Assembly: GCA_030599175.1 (NCBI GenBank)
Contig: JAUVON010000013.1
Coordinates: 1 to 19,877, forward strand
DNA: 19,877 bases
Direction: 5' to 3'
Source: Desulfobulbaceae bacterium
Lineage (GTDB): Bacteria; Desulfobacterota; Desulfobulbia; Desulfobulbales; Desulfocapsaceae
The notes beneath the pieces are model-generated. The model did not search any database, had not been told where the DNA came from, and saw only the letters and a program-made list of their open reading frames with translations. Each line of letters starts with the position of its first letter. Positions within the stretch are counted from its first letter, which is position 1. Both the position numbers and the translations under genes were made by a program. Positions 9,687 to 17,421 of this stretch are shown piece after piece.

Positions 9687-10931
9687 ATGAGCGAAGAATC
9701 AGTTTTCAAAAGTAAGGCTAAAGAGTTATACGGCCTTTTCTGCGAAAAGGAGTGGAATCCCTATATTACAGGTGTCGTGGTTGCTTTTCTGTCGGTAATG
9801 ATAATGGCCTGGTGGAGACCGTGGGGAGCTGTCGGGGCTATCAGGAACTGGGGTGACTGGATAATGTTCGGGGGGGCCAGTATTTTTGGATCGGATGGTG
9901 GTATTTTCGGGTTTTATGACGAAGCTCCACGATCAATTTTTGTGAATTCGGGTTCTGTTATAGGTATAGGTTTTGTTGCCGGTGCATTTATCTCTGCCTG
10001 CCTGGGAAAGGATTTTGCTTTGAGAATACCACCATATCGAGAAATGGTTAAAGCAGTAATTGCCGGTATTTTGATGGGGATTGGAGCAACTTTAGCCGGT
10101 GGATGTAATGTTGGTGGTTTCTATAATGCAATCGGGAATTTAGGTGCCAACGGGTTCGCCATGATGTTTGGTCTTGTTTTTGGTGTTATTCTGGGGCTCA
10201 AGCTTCTTTACCTGGAAATGGAGTATATTACCTGGGGTGAAGGTGGTTCAAAAACCATCAGTTTTTCATCAAAGGTAGTCTATACAATGGGAATAGTATG
10301 TACTTTGGTTCTTGTTGCTGCAGCTTATATATATGCTGGCAATGAAGACAGTGACTATATTGCGTCGCTGAGTGGCATAATACTTATTGCCGCAGCACTT
10401 GGATATACCATGCAGCGGGGTCGGTGGTGCATGGTACAGGGGTTCCGTGAACCACATATGACCGGTGACTGTACTCTGGCCAAATCTGTTATGCTGTCGA
10501 TAGTTGTCGTGGCAATTGGTGCTGCAGTATTGAAATATGCTGTTCCGATGAGAGCTGAAGGAGAGGCGGTACTGGCACCCCTTAATTATGTGCGGGGTAC
10601 ATTTGGCTGGGGCGGCGTTGTCGGCGGGTTTGTTTTTGGTCTTGGTGCCATGTTTGCCGGTGGCTGCGGCTCAGGAACATTGTGGCGTGTTGGCGAGGGG
10701 CAGGTTAAACTTATGATAGTTGTACCTTTTTTTGGTATAGTCTCATCCGTTATGACTGCCTGGTTCAGGGACAATGATTTTGAGGCGGACGGGGTTCTCG
10801 GATCCTCTGTTTATATGCCCGATATCCTGGGTTATGGGCCAACACTTTTGGTTATCGGCCTTGCAATGATCGCCTGGTATCTCGTTGTCACCTGGAACGA
10901 AGAAACCAATAAATTGATAGTACCGATGTGA
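9687..10931 (+). CDS. YeeE/YedE-family (TsuA-like) sulfur-compound transporter
   Basis: The 414-residue membrane protein belongs to the YeeE/YedE sulfur-transport family, whose characterised member TsuA takes up thiosulfate. About ten hydrophobic segments are visible, roughly at 26-45, 88-106, 120-140, 155-178, 197-217, 224-242, 264-282, 306-330, 341-359 and 384-402. The family's key cysteines appear in LAGGCNVGG (Cys140), RGRWCMVQGFREP (Cys248) and FAGGCGSGTLWR (Cys327), the pattern of a pseudo-twofold repeat. The start at 9687 is chosen because AGGGAG lies 6 nt upstream. An upstream in-frame start at 9648 would add 13 residues without a good site. The gene diverges from the tusA/DsrE-like operon and has its own terminator. 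The substrate (thiosulfate, sulfide or polysulfide-type sulfur, or selenium) is not decided by sequence. Confidence 0.9.
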   Translation: MSEESVFKSKAKELYGLFCEKEWNPYITGVVVAFLSVMIMAWWRPWGAVGAIRNWGDWIMFGGASIFGSDGGIFGFYDEAPRSIFVNSGSVIGIGFVAGAFISACLGKDFALRIPPYREMVKAVIAGILMGIGATLAGGCNVGGFYNAIGNLGANGFAMMFGLVFGVILGLKLLYLEMEYITWGEGGSKTISFSSKVVYTMGIVCTLVLVAAAYIYAGNEDSDYIASLSGIILIAAALGYTMQRGRWCMVQGFREPHMTGDCTLAKSVMLSIVVVAIGAAVLKYAVPMRAEGEAVLAPLNYVRGTFGWGGVVGGFVFGLGAMFAGGCGSGTLWRVGEGQVKLMIVVPFFGIVSSVMTAWFRDNDFEADGVLGSSVYMPDILGYGPTLLVIGLAMIAWYLVVTWNEETNKLIVPM

Positions 10932-10956
10932 CACTGTAAAACAGGTAGAAATAGAG

Positions 10957-10998
10957 GCGCAATTTCACCCTGCAGTGAGATTGCGCTTTTTCTTTTTT
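10957..10998 (+). terminator. Rho-independent terminator after the transporter gene
   Basis: GCGCAATTTCAC pairs with GTGAGATTGCGC (12 bp, one G-T) around a CCTGCA loop. TTTTTCTTTTTT follows. It begins 26 bp after the stop codon. Confidence 0.93.
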
Positions 10999-11017
10999 AC
11001 TTCCAGGAAAATTCAGC

Positions 11018-11180
11018 AGTGTCTGGTTAGAGAATTGTAAAGCATCGAAAACGGATTCATGGGAAACTTTTGTCCGCTTTTGGCAGTAGATTTCTTGATT
11101 TTCAAATATTTTTCACATCCAATTTGTATCATGCGAGTTCCTCGCAGATAGCGTAGACTTCGAGTTCTTAACCGGACATT
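11018..11180. mobile_element. 163-bp MITE-like element with imperfect terminal inverted repeats
   Basis: The left end AGTGTCTGGTTAGAGAA (11018-11034) is an imperfect inverted copy of the right end TTCTTAACCGGACATT (11165-11180): 14 of 16 paired positions match, with a one-base indel. The ends resemble the GTGTCCGGTTA-type termini seen on some insertion sequences. The interior has no convincing coding frame. I see no clear target-site duplication. The element fills the gap between the transporter terminator and the deacetylase-family gene and ends 28 bp before that gene's ATG. An IS remnant is the main alternative. Confidence 0.5.
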
Positions 11181-11208
11181 GTTGAGGAAAATTAGGAGTA
11201 AGGCACTC

Positions 11209-12273
11209 ATGAGAAAAACAGCAATTTTTAGAGATAATCTCTTTTTATCCCATGACCCCGGATACAACCATATTGAATCACCCGAGAGGATAAGGACGAT
11301 ATTTAAACTGCTGGATAAAATGCAGGAGATAGGGGAATTGGTTGAACCATCTTTTTATTCGGCATCCGACGATATTCTTCGTTTAAATCATTCAGACGCT
11401 CTCATTGAAACTGTAGCTGCAACATCGGGCCAAGTGTATTCAGTTCTTGATGCGGACACTCTTACTTCAAAAGAGAGTTATAATGCGGCATGCCTTGCAG
11501 TTGGGGCTGTGGTGAAAGGGGTCGACCTTCTCTTTCAAGGTGAAATAGATAACGGTTTTGCCCTGGTCAGACCTCCGGGTCACCACGCTGAAAAAAATAG
11601 ATCCATGGGGTTTTGTCTCTTCAATAATGTAGCCATTGCTGCCCATCATGCCATTCAAAATTGCGGCGTCAACAGGGTGATGATTGTTGACTGGGATGTA
11701 CACCACGGTAATGGAACACAGAATTCGTTTTATGATACAGATAAGGTGCTCTATATATCAACACACCAGTATCCTCTCTACCCGGGTACCGGCTCCCTGG
11801 CAGAAACAGGGTCAGGACGGGGCGAAGGGTATACTATCAACATCCCCCTTCCGGGTGGTCAGGGGGATTTTGAATATGCAAATGTTTTTAACACCTTAGT
11901 GGCACCCGTATGTCTGGAATATCAACCGGAGCTTATTCTTGTGTCGGCGGGTTTTGATACATTTATTGAAGACAATATCAGTTCAATGCAACTTACGCAT
12001 AACGGGTTTGCTTATATGACCAGGGTTATGGTTGAACTGGCAGAAACAGTATGTAATGGGAAACTGCTGATTTCTCTCGAGGGAGGTTATAGCCTTGCCG
12101 GAATGAACAGAGGGGTTTTTGCGGTTCTCAGTGAATTGGCAGGCAATGATTTAAAAAATGAGCTTCCGGCAAAGGTTGATGAAAAAATATGTTGCCTGCT
12201 GGGAAAGGAAAAGAGTGCGCACCCGGTGGTTGAGATGGCAAGGGACGTTGCAAAAACATATTGGAAAATGTAA
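11209..12273 (+). CDS. Histone deacetylase-family (AcuC/acetylpolyamine aminohydrolase-like) zinc amidohydrolase
   Basis: The 354-residue protein has the arginase/deacetylase fold signature. It opens with FLSHDPGYNHIESPERI. The paired histidines of the charge relay are in RPPGHHAEK (His125, His126). The zinc ligands are in DWDVHHGNGT (Asp163, His165) and SAGFD (Asp250), and the transition-state tyrosine is in LEGGYSL (Tyr294). All catalytic residues are present, so an active deacetylase or amidohydrolase is expected. Bacterial relatives act on acetyl-lysine of metabolic enzymes, acetylpolyamines or other amides; which one applies here is open. The ATG at 11209 is preferred because AGGAG and TAAGG lie just upstream. 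A TTG at 11179 is the alternative but lies inside the right end of the repeat element. The next gene, a response regulator, follows after 99 bp on the same strand. Confidence 0.93.
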   Translation: MRKTAIFRDNLFLSHDPGYNHIESPERIRTIFKLLDKMQEIGELVEPSFYSASDDILRLNHSDALIETVAATSGQVYSVLDADTLTSKESYNAACLAVGAVVKGVDLLFQGEIDNGFALVRPPGHHAEKNRSMGFCLFNNVAIAAHHAIQNCGVNRVMIVDWDVHHGNGTQNSFYDTDKVLYISTHQYPLYPGTGSLAETGSGRGEGYTINIPLPGGQGDFEYANVFNTLVAPVCLEYQPELILVSAGFDTFIEDNISSMQLTHNGFAYMTRVMVELAETVCNGKLLISLEGGYSLAGMNRGVFAVLSELAGNDLKNELPAKVDEKICCLLGKEKSAHPVVEMARDVAKTYWKM

Positions 12274-12372
12274 ACTCGAAGGATGCAGGCTTGAAAAGAT
12301 GTAACAAGAGACGTATAGAAACAAGGAAAAATTATACGGCTCAAAAATTTATGATCCGGCTGGAGATATTTT

Positions 12373-13488
12373 TTGAACAAAGGCAATACTAAAATACTTA
12401 TAGCAGATGACGACCTGATGGTTCGCTCTACAGTCTCTCAGATACTGGAAATGTTTGGTCATCAGGTGGATACGGTAGCAAGCGGTGAGGAAATGATAGC
12501 TGCTGTAAACGACAGCTATGATGTAATTATTCTGGATATTACTATGCCGGATATGGATGGTTTTGAAACCATGAATCAGCTCAACAGGCTGGCCTTTGAC
12601 ATCCCTGTCTTGTTTCTTACAGGAGCCGCTTCTATGGACTATGCGGTAAAGGCTATTAACCTGGGTGCTTACGATTTTCTTACGAAACCGATTGAAGATC
12701 TGGATATATTCAATGTAAAAATACGAAGAGCTGTTGAGAAGAGGATGTATGTGCTCAGGGAGAGGCAATACAAGGCTGCCCTTGAGGACGATATTCAGGA
12801 AAAAGCAAAACAGCTTGAAGAACAGAACAAATTACTTCTTACCTACAGTAACAGCCTCGAAAATGCTACTGTGCAGTTAATGACCAGCCTCCAGAATGCA
12901 ATGGAGGAGAAAGACTATTATACAGCTGGCCATACCAAACGTGTTACTGAGTATGCAATGATGTTGGGCGAGGCAATGGAGTTGAGTGAAAATGACATTA
13001 TTGTTCTGAGACGTTCCGCTCAGTTTCACGATATAGGAAAGCTGGTAATTGACCTCTCGTGCATCCAGAAACCGGGAAAACTGACTGATGAAGAATGGGT
13101 ACTTATCAGGAAACATCCAACTGTCGGGGCAAACATAATAAAACCGTTGGGTTTTATGGAGAAAGAACAGTTTATAATACGACATCATCATGAGAGGGTC
13201 GATGGAAAAGGATATCCGGCTGGCTTGACCGGTGATGACCTGGACGATCTCACAAAAATCATTACCGTTGTAGATAGTTTTGATGCCATGACATCCCAGA
13301 GAAATTACAGGAAGAACAAGGTTATGGAAGAGGCGGTAGAGGAGCTGTTCAAATGCAGCGGAACTCAATTTGATCCGGCGATTGTTGAGACATTCTCCCA
13401 GGCCATAGTTGATTTTAAACCTGTAAAAAATGGTTTTTCGGGAGAACCCCTGGCAAGACTCTATGAGCAGAATAACACATTTAAATAA
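12373..13488 (+). CDS. Response regulator with HD-GYP output domain (probable cyclic-di-GMP phosphodiesterase)
   Basis: The 371-residue protein has an N-terminal receiver domain (about 6-122): acidic pocket Asp12/Asp13, phosphoacceptor Asp55 in VIILDITMPDMDG, Thr83 in FLTGAAS and Lys105 in DFLTKPI. A charged coiled-coil-like linker (about 126-165) leads to an HD-GYP domain (about 168-345) with GHTKRV, HDIGK (219-223) and HHHERVDGKGYP (271-282). These motifs are complete, so hydrolysis of cyclic-di-GMP is likely, switched by phosphorylation of Asp55 by an unlinked histidine kinase. The start is a TTG at 12373 with GGAG 7 nt upstream, and no in-frame ATG exists near it. It follows the deacetylase-family gene by 99 bp; cotranscription is possible but unproven. 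Confidence 0.93.
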   Translation: MNKGNTKILIADDDLMVRSTVSQILEMFGHQVDTVASGEEMIAAVNDSYDVIILDITMPDMDGFETMNQLNRLAFDIPVLFLTGAASMDYAVKAINLGAYDFLTKPIEDLDIFNVKIRRAVEKRMYVLRERQYKAALEDDIQEKAKQLEEQNKLLLTYSNSLENATVQLMTSLQNAMEEKDYYTAGHTKRVTEYAMMLGEAMELSENDIIVLRRSAQFHDIGKLVIDLSCIQKPGKLTDEEWVLIRKHPTVGANIIKPLGFMEKEQFIIRHHHERVDGKGYPAGLTGDDLDDLTKIITVVDSFDAMTSQRNYRKNKVMEEAVEELFKCSGTQFDPAIVETFSQAIVDFKPVKNGFSGEPLARLYEQNNTFK

Positions 13489-13575
13489 ATTATGATTACG
13501 TATGAAACTCAGCCAATTCTATTGGAATAGACTTAAATTATTGATAACAAAAGAGAAATAAGAACCCACAGGGTT

Positions 13576-13661
13576 GTCATCCCCGCGCAGGCGGGGATCC
13601 AGTCACGAGCAAGGCTTCTGGATCGGAGTCTACGCTTACCTCCCGCCTACGCGGGAATGAC
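13576..13661. repeat. 86-bp dispersed palindromic repeat
   Basis: The outer arms GTCATCCCCGCGCAGGCGGG (13576-13595) and the reverse complement of 13642-13661 match at 18 of 20 positions. Inner arms GATCCAG (13596-13602) and CTGGATC (13618-13624) match perfectly. The sequence is of the GTCATTCCCGCG...CGCGGGAATGAC kind found in many copies in proteobacterial and related genomes. A small hairpin AACCC-ACA-GGGTT (13563-13575) abuts it. It lies 47 bp before gatC in the 220-bp gap after the response regulator. Confidence 0.85.
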
Positions 13662-13708
13662 GGAGAATGTAGCTGAGTTTCGAGTAACTTTTTACGAGTT
13701 TATCATTT

Positions 13709-13993
13709 ATGAATATCACTAAGAAAGCAGTTGAGCATGTGGCGAACCTGGCAAGGCTGACTCTGTCCGATGAAGATTTAGACGTAATGACAGGGCAACT
13801 GAACACTATTTTGTCGTATGTGGATAAGCTTGGCGAACTGGATACCAGCAAGATAAAACCGACAACACATGTTTTTTCTGTAACAAATGCTTTTCGTGAA
13901 GATCGTGTAACTGAGTCACTTTCCCAGGAAGAATCTCTTGCCAATGCTCCCCTGGAAAATGGAGAGAGTTTTCAGGTCCCCAAAATTATCTAA
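13709..13993 (+). CDS. gatC: Aspartyl/glutamyl-tRNA amidotransferase subunit C
   Basis: GatC is the small scaffold subunit of GatCAB, which converts Glu-tRNA(Gln) and/or Asp-tRNA(Asn) to the amide form. The 94-residue length is normal. Family features are VEHVANLARLTLSDEDL (8-24), the helix LNTILSYVDKLGELDTS, PTTHVF, FREDRV, and a C-terminus with APLENGESFQVPKII. The ATG at 13709 has only a weak upstream site. A palindromic repeat lies directly upstream, so expression may depend on a promoter between 13662 and 13708 or on read-through. gatA follows after 77 bp. gatB is not in the window. Confidence 0.95.
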   Translation: MNITKKAVEHVANLARLTLSDEDLDVMTGQLNTILSYVDKLGELDTSKIKPTTHVFSVTNAFREDRVTESLSQEESLANAPLENGESFQVPKII

Positions 13994-14045
13994 CCCGACC
14001 AGTTGGAACTTTCAGATACGCTGCTACAAAGGCTTTGTAGTCGGG
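13994..14045 (+). other. Structured linker between gatC and gatA
   Basis: Outer arms CCCGA (13994-13998) and TCGGG (14041-14045) enclose a perfect hairpin CTACAAA-GGC-TTTGTAG (14024-14040). The inner stem abuts the 3' outer arm, so the two could stack. The structure ends 25 bp before the gatA ATG. It may influence gatA translation or RNA processing; there is no T tract for termination. Confidence 0.4.
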
Positions 14046-14070
14046 AGCTAGAGAGGTATTGCCAAATATA

Positions 14071-15528
14071 ATGAAACCCTACGAATTAACTATTGCTCAG
14101 GCAGTAAAAGAAATGGCAGCTGGAGAGTTCACTGCCGTTGAGCTGACAGAGAGCTGCCTGGATAGAATTGAAAAAATAGATAAAAAGTTACAAGCTTTTA
14201 TTACCGTCGACAGGGAGGGTGCCCTCAGTCAGGCTATAGCGGCGGATAAAGAGCGAAGTGCGGGAAGGGTTGGTGCCCTCTGTGGTATTCCTCTTTCCAT
14301 AAAGGATCTTCTCTGTACAAAAAATGTAAAAACCACCTGTGGTTCCAAAATATTGGAGAACTATATCTCTCCCTACGATGCAACCGTCGTTGACAGGATC
14401 AGGAAAGAGGGTGGGGTGATTCTGGGTAAGGTTGCCATGGATGAGTTTGCCATGGGTTCCACTTCTGAGACCTGTGCCTTCGGTGTACCGCAGAACCCGG
14501 TTAAGAGCGGGTATGTTACCGGAGGATCCTCGGGCGGTTCTGCTGCGTCTGTTGCTTCACTGGAATGCCTCGGGTCTTTAGGCTCAGACACCGGTGGATC
14601 TATAAGGCAACCTGCATCTCTTTGCGGCGTTGTCGGTATGAAACCGACCTATGGCAGGGTTTCCCGGTTTGGCCTGACAGCATTTGCATCTTCTCTTGAC
14701 CAGGTTGGTCCTCTTTCCCGGAGTGTTACGGATTGCGCCACCTTGATGAACGTAATCAGCGCCTATGATAAGAAGGATTCTACATCAGTCCGGAAAGCTA
14801 CTCCTGATTTCACTTTATCCCTGAAAAAGGGTCTTGACGGGGTTCGTGTGGGAATACCTCTGGAATATTTTAAACAGGGGCTGGATCCTGAAGTTGAACG
14901 CGTCGTACAGAATGGTATTGAGGTGTTAAGGAGCGGCGGGGCGGAGTTGGTTGATATTTCTCTTCCCCATACTGAGTACTGTGTTGCTTCTTACTATCTT
15001 ATTGCTTCTTCCGAGGCAAGCTCCAACCTTGCCAGATATGATGGTGTCATATATGGGTACAGGGATCAGCAGGCAGATTCTTTACTTGATATGTATAAAC
15101 AGACACGCTCTAAAGGTTTTGGCGCCGAGGTGAAGCGACGTATTCTTATCGGCACCTATGCCCTGTCCTCCGGCTATTATGATGCTTATTATAAAAAGGC
15201 CTCCCAGGTGAGAACACTGATTTTAGGTGACTACAAAAAAGCATATGAAAAGTGTGATATTCTCATCTCCCCCGTAACACCGACACCGGCATGGAAAATA
15301 GGTGAAAATAGTGACAACCCACTGGCCATGTATTTGTCAGATATACTGACTATTTCGGCCAACCTCGCGGGTGTCCCCGGACTTTCCGTTCCGGGAGGAT
15401 TTACCGGCACAGGATTACCCGTTGGAATCCAGATCCAGGGGGATCATTTCGGGGAAGAAAAACTGATTCAGGCGGCATATCACCTTGAGCAGGAACTTAA
15501 CCTTGAATTACCACCGCTGGATATCTGA
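14071..15528 (+). CDS. gatA: Aspartyl/glutamyl-tRNA amidotransferase subunit A
   Basis: GatA is the glutaminase/amidase subunit of GatCAB and releases ammonia for tRNA transamidation. From the ATG at 14071 it is 485 residues, the standard length. The amidase-signature catalytic triad is visible: Lys78 in GIPLSIKDL, Ser153 in GGSSGGSAA and Ser177 in GSDTGGSIRQPAS, with the family spacing of 75 and 24 residues. The N-terminal LTIAQAVKEM and the C-terminal LSVPGGF and GLPVGIQIQG are typical. A TTG at 14059, two bases after GAGAGG, is an alternative start adding four residues. At the ATG that site would be about 14 nt away, so the choice is not certain. The gene lies between gatC and hisC in one plus-strand run. 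Confidence 0.97.
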   Translation: MKPYELTIAQAVKEMAAGEFTAVELTESCLDRIEKIDKKLQAFITVDREGALSQAIAADKERSAGRVGALCGIPLSIKDLLCTKNVKTTCGSKILENYISPYDATVVDRIRKEGGVILGKVAMDEFAMGSTSETCAFGVPQNPVKSGYVTGGSSGGSAASVASLECLGSLGSDTGGSIRQPASLCGVVGMKPTYGRVSRFGLTAFASSLDQVGPLSRSVTDCATLMNVISAYDKKDSTSVRKATPDFTLSLKKGLDGVRVGIPLEYFKQGLDPEVERVVQNGIEVLRSGGAELVDISLPHTEYCVASYYLIASSEASSNLARYDGVIYGYRDQQADSLLDMYKQTRSKGFGAEVKRRILIGTYALSSGYYDAYYKKASQVRTLILGDYKKAYEKCDILISPVTPTPAWKIGENSDNPLAMYLSDILTISANLAGVPGLSVPGGFTGTGLPVGIQIQGDHFGEEKLIQAAYHLEQELNLELPPLDI

Positions 15529-15534
15529 TAAGAT

Positions 15535-15551
15535 GGGCGGCTTTCCCGCCC
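15535..15551 (+). other. GC-rich hairpin between gatA and hisC
   Basis: GGGCGG and CCGCCC form a 6-bp stem with a 5-nt loop 6 bp after the gatA stop. No T tract follows, so it probably does not end transcription. It could protect the gatCA message or tune the level of the downstream hisC-cmk pair. Confidence 0.4.
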
Positions 15552-15572
15552 GCAACTTTACTTGAAGATCAA

Positions 15573-16685
15573 TTGAAACTTACTATTCCGGATAATATTG
15601 CTTCTATTACACCGTATCCGCCGGGAAAGCCGATTGATGAGCTGGAACGTGAGTATGGTGTCAGTGACTCTATAAAGCTCGCCTCAAACGAGAACCCCTG
15701 GGGGCCTTCACCAAAGGTGGTGAGGGCTCTACGCTTAGAGCTGCCTAATTTGCACAGGTACCCTGATGGGTCCTGTTACTATCTCACCCGGGCGATCGCC
15801 TCAAAAATCGAGGTTGATCCGACAGAGATCGTTTTGGGAAATGGATCCAACGAGGTAATTGAGTTTCTGGTAAAAGCGTTCGTGCGGGAGGGGGATGAGG
15901 TTATCACAAGTCACCCCTCTTTCCTGATGTATCAGAAGTTTGTCCAGGTGCGGGGTGGTATCAATCATGTAGTTCCACTGCGGGATATGAAGCATGATTT
16001 GGAGACTATTCGAGAAACAATATCCGTAAAGACAAGGCTCATTTTTATTGACAATCCGAACAATCCGACAGGAACAGTCATCGAGCCACTAGAGTTGCAT
16101 AGTTTTTTAGGGAAAGTACCTGAAACTGTTATTGTTGTTCTGGATGAAGCATATGTCGATTTTATGGATATGAGTTCCCGGATCGACCCCCACCTTCTTA
16201 TACGAAACAGTGAGGATCGCTGCCCTGTTGTCCTGTTGAGAACTTTTTCAAAGGCATACGGGTTGTCTGGTTTAAGAGTAGGGTTCGGGCTCATGGCCAG
16301 GGAGGTTGCCTCCTGCCTGCATAAGGTTCGCCAACCCTTTAATATCAATCTGTTGGCCCAGATTGGTGCCAGGGCGGCCCTGGAGGATGAAGACTATTTT
16401 CAACAGACTCTGGCTAAGACGAGGAGAGGGTTGAGTGTCTTGACCAGAGAGGTGGAAAAGCTTGGTTGCATAAGTTACCCATCACAAACGAATTTTTTCC
16501 TGATCGATGTCAGGGGAAATGGGGATGATTTGTACCAGGCGATGCTTCATAAGGGGGTTATAATCCGTTCTATGAGCAGTTACGGGTTTCCCAATTTCAT
16601 CCGGGTCACTGTTGGAACAGAGGAGGAAAACACCAGATTTTTGGCTGCTCTGGCTGTTTGCCTGACTGATCTTGGTTATGTTTGA
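15573..16685 (+). CDS. hisC: Histidinol-phosphate aminotransferase
   Basis: HisC is a PLP-dependent class I/II aminotransferase that makes histidinol phosphate from imidazole-acetol phosphate in histidine synthesis. Some relatives also act on aromatic amino acids. The 370-residue protein starts with the family pattern ITPYPPGKPIDELEREYG and LASNENPWGPSP. Later come NPNNPTG (161-167), DEAYVDF (191-197) and the PLP lysine Lys227 in LRTFSKAYGLSGLRVGF. The start is TTG at 15573: no in-frame ATG or GTG occurs close upstream, and the first residues after TTG already align with the family. A clear Shine-Dalgarno is missing. It follows gatA by 44 bp and overlaps the start of cmk by 8 bp, so translational coupling to cmk is likely. 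Confidence 0.95.
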   Translation: MKLTIPDNIASITPYPPGKPIDELEREYGVSDSIKLASNENPWGPSPKVVRALRLELPNLHRYPDGSCYYLTRAIASKIEVDPTEIVLGNGSNEVIEFLVKAFVREGDEVITSHPSFLMYQKFVQVRGGINHVVPLRDMKHDLETIRETISVKTRLIFIDNPNNPTGTVIEPLELHSFLGKVPETVIVVLDEAYVDFMDMSSRIDPHLLIRNSEDRCPVVLLRTFSKAYGLSGLRVGFGLMAREVASCLHKVRQPFNINLLAQIGARAALEDEDYFQQTLAKTRRGLSVLTREVEKLGCISYPSQTNFFLIDVRGNGDDLYQAMLHKGVIIRSMSSYGFPNFIRVTVGTEEENTRFLAALAVCLTDLGYV

Positions 16686-17364
16686 AAAGCAAAATATTAT
16701 TACCATTGACGGCCCGGCTGGCGTGGGAAAATCAACAGTAAGCAGGAGGGTTGCCGACGCAACCGGATATACCTATCTTGATACTGGAGCAATGTATCGA
16801 GCTGTTGGCCTTTACCTGGAGCGACTAGGTGTAAATCTTGATAAACCTGAAACTGTTTCCCGTCACCTTGATGAATTAAGGATGCAGCTGCTCCCGGCTG
16901 TTGATGATCTGAGTGATATTTGTGTCTTGCTTGGCGGCGAAGATGTGAGTGATATTATTCGTACTCCGGCAATGGCCATGATGGCTTCCCGGGTTTCCGC
17001 TATCCCTGTTGTGAGGGAAAAACTGACGGAAATGCAAAGGGTTTTAGGGGAGGAGGGCAGGGTTGTTGCCGAAGGAAGAGATACCGGCACAGTCGTTTTT
17101 CCGATGGCAAAGCATAAATTTTTTCTTGATGCCGACCCCCGGGAAAGAGCGCGCAGGCGTGTCGAGCAGCTTCGGCAGAAGGGGATGGAGGTGGATGAGG
17201 CAGAAATCCTGGCTATGACTCTTAAGCGTGATAAAAATGATCGTGAACGAAAAATTGCTCCACTTAAAGCAGCAGAGGATGCTATGAAAATCGAGACTAC
17301 AGATATCTCGATTGATGAAGTGGTTGAAAAAATTCTGCAGAAAATTTCTAACCCTGATGAGTAG
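16678..17364 (+). CDS. cmk: (d)CMP kinase (cytidylate kinase)
   Basis: Cmk phosphorylates CMP and dCMP with ATP for nucleotide recycling. The 228-residue length fits the family. The P-loop GPAGVGKST (12-20) follows IITID, then TYLDTGAMYRAV (nucleotide-binding region). EGRDTGTVVFP and the lid helix FLDADPRERARRRVEQL with RDKNDRERKIAPL complete the fold. The ATG at 16678 overlaps the hisC stop by 8 bp. A TTG at 16672 would add two residues and is a possible alternative. In many Desulfobacterota relatives cmk sits with hisC/aro genes and rpsA; here it is the last gene of the run and is followed by a hairpin before the convergent pal gene. Confidence 0.96.
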   Translation: MFEKQNIITIDGPAGVGKSTVSRRVADATGYTYLDTGAMYRAVGLYLERLGVNLDKPETVSRHLDELRMQLLPAVDDLSDICVLLGGEDVSDIIRTPAMAMMASRVSAIPVVREKLTEMQRVLGEEGRVVAEGRDTGTVVFPMAKHKFFLDADPRERARRRVEQLRQKGMEVDEAEILAMTLKRDKNDRERKIAPLKAAEDAMKIETTDISIDEVVEKILQKISNPDE

Positions 17365-17375
17365 CAGGACGATGG

Positions 17376-17420
17376 TTTCTCCGGCACAGAAGAGATGTGC
17401 CGGAGGAAAGGAAAGTTTTT
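17376..17420 (+). terminator. Hairpin between convergent cmk and pal, probable terminator
   Basis: TCCGGCACA (17380-17388) pairs perfectly with TGTGCCGGA (17396-17404) around a 7-nt loop. Flanking TTTC/GGAAA extends the stem with one bulge. A TTTTT run follows about 6 nt after the extended stem on the plus strand, supporting termination of cmk. On the minus strand no T tract follows, so bidirectional action is less certain. Confidence 0.65.
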
Positions 17421-17421
17421 A

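Noticed and set aside
11013..11267. 84-residue minus-strand frame over the MITE-like element as a transposase remnant
   Set aside because: It crosses the terminal repeat and the deacetylase start, has no DDE or other transposase motif, and its hydrophobic start is antisense to a real gene.
12877..13368. 163-residue minus-strand open frame antisense to the HD-GYP gene
   Set aside because: Overlaps the conserved HD-GYP catalytic domain and shows no family features.
15535..15551. Terminator between gatA and hisC
   Set aside because: The GC-rich stem has no following T tract and hisC starts 22 bp later without a promoter, so read-through is more likely.
16863..17387. 174-residue minus-strand open frame antisense to cmk
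   Set aside because: Serine-rich, low-complexity translation typical of a shadow of a coding gene; cmk is well supported on the plus strand.
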